This document shows, piece by piece, positions 32,976-42,955 of a stretch of 64,000 nucleotides of DNA. The position numbers were made by a program, and so were the translations under genes. Below the pieces are notes generated by a model. The model saw nothing but the letters and a program-made list of their open reading frames with translations. It made no database searches and was not told the origin of the DNA. The DNA lies in NCBI GenBank assembly GCA_031308135.1, contig JAHLJT010000631.1:145866734-145930733 (forward strand), given 5' to 3'. Each line of letters opens with the position of its first letter. The first letter of the stretch is position 1. The stretch comes from Acheta domesticus. Its lineage: Eukaryota; Arthropoda; Insecta; Orthoptera; Gryllidae.

Positions 32976-33222
32976 GAAATACCGGTATTTTCGTATGAAA
33001 ATACCGGTATTTTCATCAAAAAATACCGGTGTAATACCTTTAAATAGAGGTATTTTACCGGTATAGACGTCGAATAAAGGTAAAATACCTCTAAAATACC
33101 GGTATTTGACGTCCTATACCGGTATTTTTAAAGGTATTTTGAATAAAGGTATAATAGAGGTAAAGGTATTTCTATACCGGTATAAATACCTTTACCGCTA
33201 TTATTTCGGTATTCGGTCCCTG

Positions 33223-34418
33223 GCTAAATGAACTCTACTAGATAACATAAACGCCATATTGGTCTCTTCCTTTGCTTCTCTAAAAGTGCAAAAAAGGATT
33301 TTTTTTTACTTACCTCTCAAATCGTTAATATTTTTTTTATTATTTAATACGTTATTATAACCCATTGATACATAATTTCAATTCTTTTAACTATGTGGCT
33401 AGGCTGAAGGCCTTTAAGCCATTACAATACCTACACCCTACCGCATTCTAACCTTTCGAATTCTGGCATTCACCCCTAATGGTCTCTTCATTGCATCAAA
33501 GCCGCAGAAAGGAGACAATAACGTACGGCTGAGGAAAATAACCTCTGAAGGGAGAAAAACCTTTCAGAAACGGAAAAAGAAAGGCAGATTATAAATTAAT
33601 AACATTACCTCTATACCAATCTCAGTTCAATAAAAAAAGAAACACGACAGCGGTCTGTGAGATCGCGCCGTGTTAGTTACTTACATAAGCCGACCGTGTT
33701 AGTTAAGGGTTAATGAAGTTATTTATTTTCAAATATTGGAAATAAAAATTGCTTGCTCTTAAAGGGAGTATCGACAATGCAGGAAATGCAACAATTGAAT
33801 TTCGTTCCGTTGTCGCCAATTTCTGTGAATTACACATGAGTTGATATGGCTGTATGGTATCAGACTTCATTTTCCAATAAAAGTCTACAGAACGTTTGTA
33901 TTATATATTTACGCAGTTGTAGAAATCACATAGTTTTGACAACACTGCAATGTAAACTGTGAGTTTTTCGCTTCTTATTTGAATTGGACGTTTTTAAATA
34001 ATAGCTAAGAAGTTAGTAGGGCAAAAAGTGCAATATTTCAATCCTACGTAGCTAATTTCAATAACACGGGAAAGTATGTGCTGTTGTAGCAGCACTAGTT
34101 TTTTTGCATGGTTTTAGAATACTCTTCTCTAATCATGGCCCTATGAAACGCATTTTTACATTGTCCGGGGTATCGGGCTTCTTTTTCCAACACAAGTTTA
34201 CAAATTTTTGTATTATATTTGTATGCAGTTGTAGAATTCACATAGTTTTGACAACACTGCGATGGAAACAGTGAGTTGTTCGCTTCTTGGTTGTACGTTT
34301 GGGTGTTTGGAATTGGACGAATGCAAGATATTAGTAGCGCAGGAAGTACAATATTTCAATACTACCTAGCTGTTTCGAATAACACGGGAAAGTACGTGTT
34401 TTGTATCACCGCTAGTTA
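33223..34418 (+). repeat. REP copy resumed after the hAT, plus two type-B tails
   Basis: It starts with the second TSD copy and ATAACATAAACGCCATATTGG, runs to about 33,328, is interrupted to about 33,712, then continues as type-B text ending at 34,098 (GTGCTGTTGTAGCAGCACTAG) and again at 34,415. Noncoding. Confidence 0.65.
33329..33712. mobile_element. Unclassified short insertion with a TTAA-like right edge
   Basis: Foreign to REP. The right edge reads CCGTGTTAGTTAAGGGTTAA, with CGTGTTAGTTA duplicated 20-30 bp inward, as expected of a piggyBac-type end; no matching left end was found. The middle has GTGGCTAGGCTGAAGGCCTTTAAG, vaguely like 42,970-43,010. It may be two pieces. Confidence 0.3.
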
Positions 34419-35283
34419 CCATTTCGCTCATAAAACAAGTTTTTTAATCGAAATGAATTTCACGGGCTTTCAGAAGTCACTCACACAAAGTGGACCAAAA
34501 GCACAAAAAATTGTTTAACAAATGCAAGCACACGCATTTTGTGCCCGACAGCGAGACATTAAAAGCGGAAGGCAACACAGACGACCAAAACTGAAATATA
34601 CATTGCAAACTTCCATTGAGACACCGTTGCGTCATCGCCGAAGTTTTTTCAAACCGCCACCGCTCCTTGATCGTTTAGCGTTGCGCACACTACTCCAATA
34701 TGTGAAAAATGGCAGGTGTTTTCAAACGAAAGTAAAACATTCTCGATGAAAATCAGTAACATTTAAACGTAAAGAGTAGATGTAATTTTTAGTGGTGCTG
34801 ACTGCCACAGTAGATGCTTTATAAGACGGGGTCGCTGCTTATAAATAGTATGAGTTCCACTTTCTACTGACGTGATTACGAAACCATGAAATTAATATAT
34901 GTAACCAAAAATTTAAAATTTCAAAATTCATAAAATGAAAATTGAATCTTTCAAAGATACTTGTTTTTGTTTTCTTAATGAAAGGAGGCACTGCAAAAAG
35001 AGCTAAAACATTCCTGATTGCATTAACTAAACTGAATTTATTTGATATTACGTGAACAGCTGCAGGGACTCTGGCCGAGGTCCTATTTGAGTCCTGAAGG
35101 TGGCAAATTTGGGACTCAACCCACATAGCTTGGTCACATTTAGCTGCTGTTTGGAAAATAATTCGAGCGGCCGGATGTTCTGATTGGTATTTTTCCGTGG
35201 CTTCTACGGTCGTTTCCAGGCGAATGCCGGAGCAGTTCACTAAGAAATGGGCCACTAACTGTGCGCATTTTTTCCTTCTTCCT
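34419..35283. other. Unassigned sequence with a 138-codon minus-strand open frame
   Basis: It lies between a REP-B tail and the TAA tract. A minus-strand frame at 34,839-35,255 of 138 codons has a more balanced composition in its N-terminal half (about 35,040-35,255), beginning MAHFLVNCSGIRLETT. I recognise no domain. It might be part of a host exon or an old element; a chance frame is also possible. 34,419-34,800 holds no feature I can name. Confidence 0.2.
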
Positions 35284-35288
35284 TAATA

Positions 35289-35336
<48 letters not shown>

Positions 35337-35348
35337 TATAATAATAAT
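35284..35348. repeat. (TAA)n microsatellite, upstream junction of the Dong-type element
   Basis: About 20 TAA units with one interruption, ending precisely where the retrotransposon's 5' end begins (GACTCCACC). A second TAA tract marks its 3' end at about 42,374-42,411. Confidence 0.95.
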
Positions 35349-35406
35349 GACTCCACCTGGGGAGTACACGACCTTCCAGTTCGTGGTGGAGTTTAGAGTA
35401 CCCCCA
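35349..35406 (+). ncRNA. Candidate HDV-like pseudoknot at the 5' end of the Dong-type element
   Basis: P1: GACTCCACC (35,349-35,357) with GGTGGAGTT (35,385-35,393). P2: TGGGG..TAC (35,358-35,367) with GTACCCCCA (35,398-35,406). P3: ACGA (35,368-35,371) with TCGT (35,381-35,384). The order P1-P2-P3-P3'-P1'-P2' is the HDV topology, and P1 starts at the first base after the microsatellite, where a self-cleaving 5' ribozyme would cut. A P4 hairpin and a clear catalytic C are not seen, so activity is uncertain. Confidence 0.4.
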
Positions 35407-35866
35407 TGAGCCTGCGAGCTATGTCAGTGGTAGCCTAGCTACTGGTAGGGCCTCCCTTGCTGAAAAGGGTGAAGGTGAGGGGTCCGACGAAGAAATACTC
35501 CATTTTGAGGAGAGTGGGAAGTAAGCAGAGAGGGAAGGGTCATGAACCTTTGGACTTCCTGTTATCGGCCTATGGAGGGTACAGGAGAGAAACTGGACTG
35601 GCACACCAGGCCACTGATTAGAGTGGAGGCCCGAACCTTGCATTAGCCAGCGAAGGAGGCTGCCTTCAGCAGTCAGTGAAAATCCCGTGGGGTTTAGTAA
35701 TGCCCACTGGCGATCGGGGGGACCCCTTGCTGGGCCCTGCCACTGTGATGCCCCGAGGCCACTGTGGGTCGCAGTAACGGATGGCAGGAAACAACCCAAA
35801 GGTTAAGTGTGATCTGTGAACTCGAATTTGCTACTTGCGAATCTTCACTTGAAACCAATCAGCAAA

Positions 35867-36548
35867 ATGGATAGAACAAGCAATGTAATGAACCTTAACG
35901 TGCCTTGTTCTACCAATGTCCATATCCGCTCAGAAACCGAGCTAATGTCACCTTGTCGACATCTGGCCATCCCACGGATGTTAGTCCCAGTGACCCAGAG
36001 CCGGCAGTAGCTCGAAGCCATCGTCAGAGATGGACACGGGAGGAATTAAAGGAGGTGATGTGGTGCTTTTACTATGCAAAAGCGAAAAATGGGGGCTCAG
36101 AAATAGAAGTTTTTAAGATATGGAGAGAGCGGAACCCAGATATTAGACCTACCCTAGACTCAAAGAAGCTTGCCAGTCAACGACGATACATACTCAGCAC
36201 TGGAAAATTCACAGCAGAACAACTTCCAGACATCCAGAGAAACGCGGAGTTTGTTCATCGCTCAAACTATCCACATGACGAACATTTAGAACCATCTAAT
36301 ACACCTGAAAACGATGATCCCCTTCAAGGTTCATCTCTTCCAAATGAAACATCCGTCAGTGGTGAAAATTCATCTGGCCATGAGTCACACGATAAGGACA
36401 TGATGCGGGACCCCCTCCCACGCGAGATAGAACGAGTTCGTCTACTTCCATTCGAATCTCGTGCACCGTTGAGGAGAATTTACGAAAATGCTAAAGCCAA
36501 GAGAGTGATAGAAACAGTGAATTCTGTCTTAAATGAGGTTGTACAGAC
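35867..36548 (+). pseudogene. Dong-type ORF, N-terminal Myb-like domain
   Basis: The likely start is ATG at 35,867 (MDRTSNVMN...). An indel near 35,940-35,960 shifts the frame into the one carrying SHRQRWTREELKEVMWCFYY at about codons 50-70, a Myb-like start with spaced tryptophans, then IWRERNPDIRPTLDSKKLASQ. R2/R4-group elements carry N-terminal DNA-binding domains of this sort that help find the target. The reading frame runs to VVQT at 36,548, where a hAT interrupts it, and resumes at 37,840 as SSRDLDITEIN. Confidence 0.75.
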
Positions 36549-37839
36549 CAGTGGCGAAGCGAGAGGTTAATTTTTGGATAAGCTGAGTCACGAACATATT
36601 GTAAAAACACATATTTTTACTTCATTTATGAAATATCGAATATTTAGAAGATAGAGATCAAAAGACTACAAATTTAATAATAATAATAATAATAATAATA
36701 ATAGTAATTATTATTATTATTATTATTATTATTATTTCAATCATGCAACAATACTCAGATCAAGAATAAGCCTACTGCAGAATTGAAAAAAAATTGTAAA
36801 TGGTTATGCTTATTTATAATAGATGTATACTCCTTGTTTGTACAGTTTTTTGTAAATTAATTCTAAATACCTGGTTTTCTTCAGAAAAAATTCAACGCTT
36901 TCTTTAAACATATCATCTTGCGAACACGTACACGAAATTTTCTTTTCTATTAAAATACTAGCCAAGTTGAAGAGTGTTATTTGACTTAGAATTACGTTAA
37001 TGAGTTTTAATTGTTTCAGAGTGCTCATTGTCAATGAGACACAGCGACATGCAGTTGCTGGTCAATGACATTTCACTTGTAACCTACACACGTATACGCT
37101 ATTCAGTTAACTTACGAAATGAAATTACACTGATCAGATCCTGTTTGATCTTTCCAGAATACAATACTACTGGGGGATTCACACGCCGCGATACCAACCC
37201 ATAAATGCTTGAAATCAACGCTTTTTTAAATGATCTTGTTTTATTAAAAGTTAAACCAATGCTAAATGATGTGGGAGAAAGAGTTAACATTCTCAATAGT
37301 GTACATAATGAATTGGCGACAGAGGAATACTAATTCTGAAATTTGGAATAAATAAATGTATTTACTTTTGTTAGTAGTGATATTTGAAGTTGCTCAATGA
37401 CCTCTAGTGGACATTTGCGGAAGTTCCACGCAAGCTTGTGGTGAAGAGAGCGCCTGCCGGCAGGAGTTTAAATTACTTAGCCAGTTGTAAGGCCGGCCTA
37501 CCCTTCTGGCCGAATAACCGGGCCAGCTTCTCAATGCGCATGCGCGCTCACTTCCCCGCGCCCCGTCCCTTGCCTACAAACTGTCTTCCAGTGGTAAGCG
37601 GAACGGCCTCAGCCTCACTCCCCAGCCTGCCCGATGCACCGGGCGGCGACGTAGACACTTCGCATTGAATGCGCATAAGAACAGAAAAACGAACTTGGTG
37701 CGCAAACTTTTCGGTATAAATTGGCTAAAATAACATTATAAATTGACAATTTTCTTTTTTTAGTGAAGATATATTTCCCGTCTTCAAGATTCTTAGGGAT
37801 AGCTCAGCTTACTCTGCCTACCCTGACGCTTCGCCACTG
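36549..37839. mobile_element. Nonautonomous hAT element with 8-bp TSD
   Basis: 1,291 bp with ends CAGTGGCGAAGCG (and its complement), flanked by GTACAGAC (36,541-36,548 and 37,840-37,847). Removing it restores the Dong-type reading frame exactly. Inside are a perfect-looking (AAT)n/(ATT)n inverted pair at about 36,676-36,737, AT-rich sequence without recognised coding, and a GC/CpG-rich patch at 37,430-37,670 containing TGCGCATGCGC, which matches the NRF-1-type site consensus. No transposase is recognised. Confidence 0.9.
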
Positions 37840-38876
37840 GTACAGACCTCAAGTAGAGATCTAGATATTACTGAAATCAATCACATCGTGTATGCAACTG
37901 GATATCTAGTATCTCAGATAATCTTGGGCCAAGAACACCGATGGGCGACAGCCAGACAGAGTAAAAAGCTCTGTACCTCCATGGATGAAAAGAATTATGA
38001 AACGGATAGCCGACACACGACGTGAAATATCACTCATAGCCGAGGGATCTTCTAAGTCAAACCACACGTATAAAGTTCAACAAAAAATACTCCATGTTGA
38101 ACAAAAATACCTGATTGACAATGACACAACAAGACTAATGGTACCTGAAAAGCTAAAAGAGAAAATCCAAGCATGGGCTCAACGAATAAGACGGTACAAA
38201 CGAAGAGAAGATTTCCGTGTACAGAACCGGTTGTTTGAAACTAACGCGAAGAGATTCTATCGCAGTCTGACTGAAAAATCGAATGGCAATGCTGCCCCTC
38301 CTTCAAAAGATGACGTCGAAACATTTTGGTCAGGAATCTGGGAGGAGATCCTACAACAAAGACGCATTGTGGCTCCAATCTGAAGTTGATGCTGCCAATG
38401 GACTCGTGGAAACAGTGGAACATGTTCAAGGATTCTCGAAAGAGGACCTATGCCAAACAATTAAGAATATGGGAAACTAGAAATCCCCTGGGGTTGATAA
38501 GATCCAGATTTATTGGATTAAGAAATTAACAGCACTACATTCTCATCTAGCAAAGGCTGTTAATAAAATTTTAGAAAACCCTAAGGAACTCCCCGAATGG
38601 CTCACTCGTGGCATCACGTATTTGCTACCCAAAGCAGGAGACAGCTCCTTGGCGAAGAACTACAGGCCAATTACTTGCCTGCCAGTAATGTACAAACTTA
38701 TAACTGCAGCCATAGCTTACAAAATGTATAGGCTCCTAGAAAAGAACCGTCTGTTGCCAATTGAACAGAAAGGATGTCGTAAAGGTTCCTATGGCTGTAA
38801 GGAAATCTTGCTTCTGAATAAAATAATTTTGAATGATGTAAAGAAACGAAAACGTAATTTAAGCATGTCTTGGATT

Positions 38877-39113
38877 CGGTAGATTCGTAGGCTTCCGCGG
38901 CCGGAGACATTATGTTCTTGGCTGTCCGGGATGAGCCGCGTCTCAGTCGGTTTGCTGACGTTTCGGCCATCTTGCTGTGGCCTTCTTCAGAGCTATACTG
39001 CTTGCTTCCTCAGAGCTTTGAGCAGTATAGCTCTGAAGAAGGCCACAGCAAGATGGCCGAAACGTCAGCAAAACCGACTGAGACGCGGCTCATCCCGGAC
39101 AGCCAAGAAGATA
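38877..39113 (+). mobile_element. Palindromic retroposon-like element 2 with 12-bp TSD
   Basis: 237 bp flanked by ATGTCTTGGATT (38,865-38,876 and 39,114-39,125). Leader 38,877-38,914 (with GGCTTCCGCGGCC, matching element 1's leader), then arms of about 88 nt (38,915-39,002 and 39,021-39,109, one single-base indel) around an 18-nt spacer. No coding sequence or poly(A). Leader and outer arm (TCGGCTGTCCGGG-like) are shared with 4,010-4,193 while inner arms differ in sequence but keep the hammerhead-like motif. Confidence 0.85.
39030..39069 (+). ncRNA. Hammerhead-ribozyme-like motif 2 (also on the opposite arm)
   Basis: CTGAAGA (39,033-39,039), an extra A, stem II GGCC (39,041-39,044) with GGCC (39,055-39,058), GAAA (39,059-39,062), CGTC (39,063-39,066). 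AGC after the GUC triplet pairs with GCT just before the core. Because the arms are long, the whole motif also occurs on the minus strand of the left arm. Stem sequences differ from motif 1 but pairing is kept. Confidence 0.55.
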
Positions 39114-39368
39114 ATGTCTTGGATTAACTACCAGAAGGCCTTTGACAGTGTACCACACGATTAGATTTTGAAGACCCTGGAGATCTATCGATTTCATCCT
39201 AGACTTATTGAGTTTTGCAAGGTTAGTATGAAGTCGTGGAGCACCAGGTTACTAATCCACAGCGGAAAGGGAGTAGTAGAAACAAGAAGAATTCAGATTA
39301 AGAGGGGAGTTTTTCAAGGAGATTCACTATCCCCTCTGCTGTTTTGCATTAGTTTGATTCCTCTATCG

Positions 39369-40655
39369 CAGGGCCGCTCAACCATTTGCTCCGAGGAGGA
39401 GCCTCCCGTTGCTCTTTTCTCTTTCGCCGCAGAAAGAGCAAATGACGTCATCAAATATCGATCGGTGGCATGTGGCACAGTGGGTCGCGTCGTATTTCTA
39501 CGGGGCATTTTCCGTTGTTCGGAATGAAAAAATCTCACAGCTCTGGAAAAGGATATTACGATAGAAAAAACAGTATGATACTTTTGTAACATTAATTGTA
39601 ACAGTTTCTAGATACAAACGTATTAGTGTAATTTGGAAATTAAAAAAACGACAATTTGCAATGCAGCATGGAAAGAAAAGTATCTTTTTGCAGATTGCGC
39701 CGGCAATGCCAATCGTTTAGTAGCAAAAAAGTGCTCAATAACATAAAGAAATTTAATAGCGGTGACATTACACAGTTTATCATGCTACTGAATATCAAAA
39801 GTATTATAAAGGTTGCACAAAAAATGTGATTAAATAAACTAGTAATAAAAATACTAAAAATAAAGGAAATTAAAATTAAAAAATGAAGTTGATTGCAAAA
39901 TCAAATACTCTTATTACACCTCTTAAGTGTTTTTTCTCGCAATATACTTTCTATATTTCTAAGAGATGACATGGTGCTATTGAGCCGTAACATGCATTTC
40001 AGATTGTGATCTGTAATTGTACTTCTCATTCGAGATTTACAAATTTACAAAGCAGCAAAAAATTGCTCAAAGTTGTATGTTGATCCAAACATACTTAACA
40101 ATCGAGCAGCATTACGATGCAGTTTTGTAAAACGGTTTTGTGGGAAGTTCTTTTCCTAAACCCTCACGTTGTAGTATCGATATGCAATAAAATTAAACTC
40201 TTTTGTATTGTGCTATTTTACTGTCAAAAAAACATAAGAACATCAAAATACATCCAAAACTTACTTCTAGTGAGGCATCGTTTTTCGGAACACTGAAAAC
40301 TTCCTTTTGTTCTTCTTCAGCGTACTTGTCATTTTCATCAGCATGATTAAATGTATAATGTCTTTGCAAATTAAACTTATTCACGTGATTGAACCCTTTA
40401 TGTAAACTAAACATTTGGTATAGCTGCCGTAGTCGGCGAAAAGATACTTTTCTTCCCATACTGCATTGAAAATTGTCGGTGTAGATGCTCTGGTTTGTGA
40501 AGTGCTCGCGTCGACTTCCATGTTTCCGCGACTGGAGTTACCGGGACACTGTGACAGTGGTTATCGCAAGGCGCGCAACGCTCTGGCTCCGGTGACCCGC
40601 TCTCGGATGACAACACGGCTTCGCGCTGCCGATTTGCTCTGCTTGAGCGGCCCTG
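39369..40655 (-). mobile_element. hAT element with 8-bp TSD and a BED-finger remnant
   Basis: 1,287 bp with ends CAGGGCCGCTCAA (and complement), flanked by CTCTATCG (39,361-39,368 and 40,656-40,663). Removal rejoins the Dong-type RT seamlessly (...LIPLS / RQLSH...). It carries a fragment of a BED finger on the minus strand and otherwise AT-rich noncoding sequence (39,540-40,200). Confidence 0.9.
40260..40470 (-). pseudogene. BED zinc-finger fragment of a ZBED-type hAT transposase
   Basis: In two minus-strand frames: a segment with FADYGSYTKCL, then FNLQRHYTFNHADENDKYAEEE. The N-x-x-RHY-x-x-x-H spacing is that of BED fingers in GTF2IRD2/ZBED-like hAT proteins. The first Cys pair is incomplete (a Tyr where the second Cys is expected). 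A GTAAGT following the acidic tail at about 40,263 could be a splice donor. No DDE core remains. Confidence 0.6.
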
Positions 40656-42268
40656 CTCTATCGAGACAGCTGTCGCACACTGACTTTGGTTACAAGCTCC
40701 ATGGTGACGAAAGGCCTGTATCACATTTATTTTACATGGATGTTCTTAAAGTGTTTGCTAAGAATGAAGCGATTCTCTCCCAAATGTTGTCTGTCATCAA
40801 TGATTTTAGAAATGACATCTGCATGAAGTTTAGTCTTGACAAGTGTGCAAAAGCCAACTTAAAAAGAGGCAAAATGACCACGTCAGAGAACATTGAAGTT
40901 GATAGACACATTGTGATTCAAGATCTTGAGTCAGGTAAAACTTACAAATATCTGGGCATTGAAGAATGTGAAACCATCTCAAACGACACAATGAAAGAGA
41001 GAATGCGCAGCGAGTATTATAGAAGAGTGAGACTTGTCCTGCAGTCCGTTCTAAACTCAAGGAATAAAATATCAGCAATAGGTAGTTTGGCGGTGCCTGT
41101 AGCCGAATACAGTTTCGGACTAGTAGACTGGACTGAGAAGGAAATCCGCATCATGAATCGAAAAACCAGAAAACTGCTTACAATGCATCACGTTGCCCAC
41201 CCCCAACCTGATGTACATAGACTTTATGTGTCACGTAAGGAAGGAGGAAGAGGCCTCAGACAAATTGATGCCTCCTGGCACAATGCAATAACCGGGATAG
41301 GAAAGTATGTAGTCAGCCATAAAGATGACCCTCTAATGAGGCAGGTCATGAAATCTGACCAAAGAATGTGAAACAGAGGCATTGTAAGTGTAGCAAGAAG
41401 CATTGCGAACAAGACTATGCAAGACACCCAGAATGACAGAGACACTGAACTTCTGATGCTACTTAACATGAAATTTGAGGCACAAAAATGTTAAAGAAAT
41501 TGTGGAGAGACAAACCACTCCACGGACAATATTTGAAACGAATGGACAAGGTGCAGATCAACATAGATCAATCATTTATGTGGCTTAAAAGGGGAAGAAT
41601 GAAGCCAGAAACAGAAGCACTTGTAATAGCTGCCCAAGATCAGGCCTTGAGAACACGACATTATGATAAAGAGGTTCTCAAAATTTCCCAGGATGATAAA
41701 TGCCGCATTTGTCAAGAACACGTAGAAACCATTGATCATATTGTCTCAGCTTGTCCAATCCTAGCAAAGACCGAATACTTGAAAAGACACGACAGGGTGT
41801 GTAGCTACCTCCACTGGTAGATCTGTACCGCCCTCGAAGTTCCAAACACATGCCCCAAGTGGTACGAACACTCACCGAAACCGGTGACGTCTGTTGGATT
41901 GTGTACGATATTGTACGACCAACAAATTCAAACTGATCGCACGATAGCGGCAAATAAACCGGATATAGTCATCCGGGATTTGGAGAACAAATCGTGTTTT
42001 CTTGTCGATGTTGCTGTACCTTGCGATCAAAACGTCGCGTCGTTACCAAGGAAGCAGAGAAACGTCTTAAATACAAGAGTTTTAAATCGAGATCAGCCGA
42101 ATGTGGGGATTTAAAGCACAGGTCGTAACGATAGTTATCGGAGCTCTGGGATTTGTTCCGCAAAATTTGTGTAAGAACTTGTCTAAACTCCCAGGTAATT
42201 CAAAAGACTGGGAAGTGCAAGAAATCGCTTTATTTGGAACAGCCCACATTTTGCGCAAAGTATTGTAG
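40656..42268 (+). pseudogene. Dong-type ORF, RT C-terminal half, CCHC finger and restriction-like endonuclease
   Basis: The RT resumes with GYKLHGDERPVSHLFYMDVL: the motif C box is YMDV, so the second catalytic Asp is a Val. RT thumb: TYKYLGIEE, EYYRRVRLVLQ, KLLTMHHVAHPQPDVHRLY, GGRGLRQID. Breaks: TGA at 41,369, frameshift near 41,488, in-frame TAG at 41,818-41,820. CRICQEHVETIDHIVSACP at about 41,704-41,760 is the CCHC finger. The endonuclease carries IQTDRTIAANKPDIVIRD and FLVDVAVPCD (PD...D pattern), another shift near 42,050, and a C-terminal ALFGTAHILRKVL ending at 42,268. These nick the target site in R2/R4-type elements. Confidence 0.85.
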
Positions 42269-42370
42269 AGGCACCGACAGTCCCTAGATCTACTCCTTAG
42301 GTAGCTGGTTGCAACCTGGAATAGATTTTATATTCAACCGACACATAACATCCTTAGTCGTGATTTAGAG

Positions 42371-42411
<41 letters not shown>
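42269..42411 (+). other. 3' UTR and TAA tail of the Dong-type element
   Basis: About 105 bp of noncoding 3' UTR followed by about 12 AAT units (42,374-42,411). The next element begins directly at the end of the tract. Confidence 0.8.
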
Positions 42412-42414
<3 letters not shown>

Positions 42415-42822
42415 CTACCTAATAATGTTCTTGAAAATGATGAATGCCGACTTTATTGGGACAGGACAATTCTCACAGACCAGACAGCCACTCACAACCG
42501 GCCTGATTTGGTTCTAGTAGACAAGACTAAAAGGCAAGTCTACTTGATCGACATAGCCATACCGAACACAAAGAACCTTCAAGAGAAGTATGTTGAGAAG
42601 ATCTCAAAATATGCTCCGCTGGTCGAAAGTATTAAGAAACAGTGGCATATGGACCTCGTGAGAATTATTCCCATTGTCATCTCTAGCACCGCAGTAATTC
42701 CCAAGACACTGTTCCAAAGTTTAAAAGACCTGAATATCAATGTGAATATTTATAAGACAATGCAGAAGGCTGTGGTTATCTCAACAACAGGAATAACTCG
42801 AAAGTTTATGGGAGTAGGATAG
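42412..42822 (+). pseudogene. Restriction-like endonuclease end of a sister Dong-type ORF
   Basis: 136 codons open to a stop at 42,822. Motifs LTDQTATHNRPDLVLVDK and YLIDIAIPNTKN align with KPDIV...FLVDVAVP of the upstream element and mark the restriction-enzyme-like endonuclease; IIPIVISSTAVIP and the final ITRKFMG are family C-terminal features. The N-terminal bulk is absent from 5' truncation. The ATG at 42,412 is accidental. There are no internal stops, so this insertion is probably younger than its neighbour. Confidence 0.75.
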
Positions 42823-42955
42823 ATATGAATTCGTAACAAAAAGACGTCGATAAATACGCTTTGGTCTTGTATAACCTGTGTATTTGTCCTTATGATAAAA
42901 GAAAATAAACATTAAAATAAACTGCATAGTAATAATAATTATAATAATAAAATGT
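42412..42955 (+). mobile_element. 5'-truncated sister R4/Dong-type element
   Basis: It starts right after the AAT tract and ends in a shorter TAATAATAAT... stretch at about 42,929-42,950. Only the endonuclease end of the ORF and about 105 bp of 3' UTR are present. Its protein is clearly related to, but distinct from, the C-terminus of the element at 35,349, so it is a second family using the same kind of target. Confidence 0.75.

Larger units (their letters stand above)
24360..33222 (-). mobile_element. Large hAT transposon (8.86 kb) with 8-bp TSD
   Basis: Inverted ends CAGGGACCGAA at 24,360 and, complemented, at 33,222, flanked by identical GCTAAATG (24,352-24,359 and 33,223-33,230). Undisturbed REP copies read GTGCTAAATGTACTCTAT, confirming the empty site. 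Both ends carry clusters of TACCGGTA palindromes (24,380-24,520 and 32,990-33,210), likely transposase-binding subterminal repeats. The transposase gene is on the minus strand at 28,022-29,750. Two TTAA elements and a GC-rich tandem array are nested inside, which explains the unusual length (hAT elements are usually 3-5 kb). Confidence 0.9.
37848..39361 (+). pseudogene. Dong-type ORF, linker and reverse transcriptase N-terminal half
   Basis: From 37,985: a basic region with KIQAWAQRIRRYKRREDFRVQN and KRFYRSL, conserved before the RT in this family. After a frameshift near 38,340-38,480, RT begins: ITYLLPKAGDSSLAKNYRPI, EQKGCRKGSYGCKE, then KRKRNLSMSWI at 38,876. The palindromic element at 38,877-39,113 interrupts it. 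RT continues in frame as NYQKAFDSVPHD (motif A), then a TAG at 39,162, then RIQIKRGVFQGDSLSPLLFC (motif B) and ISLIPLS at 39,368. Confidence 0.85.
35349..42411 (+). mobile_element. R4/Dong-type non-LTR retrotransposon in a TAA tract, with three insertions
   Basis: A full-length-like element with a 5' leader, a Myb-like domain, RT, a CCHC finger and a restriction-enzyme-like endonuclease, with no APE endonuclease: the layout of the R2/R4 group. Dong of Bombyx is the described R4-clade element inserted in TAA repeats, and this one lies between (TAA)n tracts. Subtracting the three insertions (36,549-37,839; 38,877-39,113; 39,369-40,655) leaves about 4.2 kb. The ORF has stops, frameshifts and a mutated catalytic residue. 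Confidence 0.85.

Noticed and set aside
33329..33712. A sixth piggyBac-like element
   Set aside because: The right edge ends in GGGTTAA with duplicated CGTGTTAGTTA, but I found no matching left end or left TTAA, so only an unclassified insertion is listed.
35866..36570. A host Myb-type transcription factor gene
   Set aside because: The Myb-like domain sits in the N-terminal slot of the Dong-type element, and the reading frame continues after the hAT insertion into the element's linker and RT.
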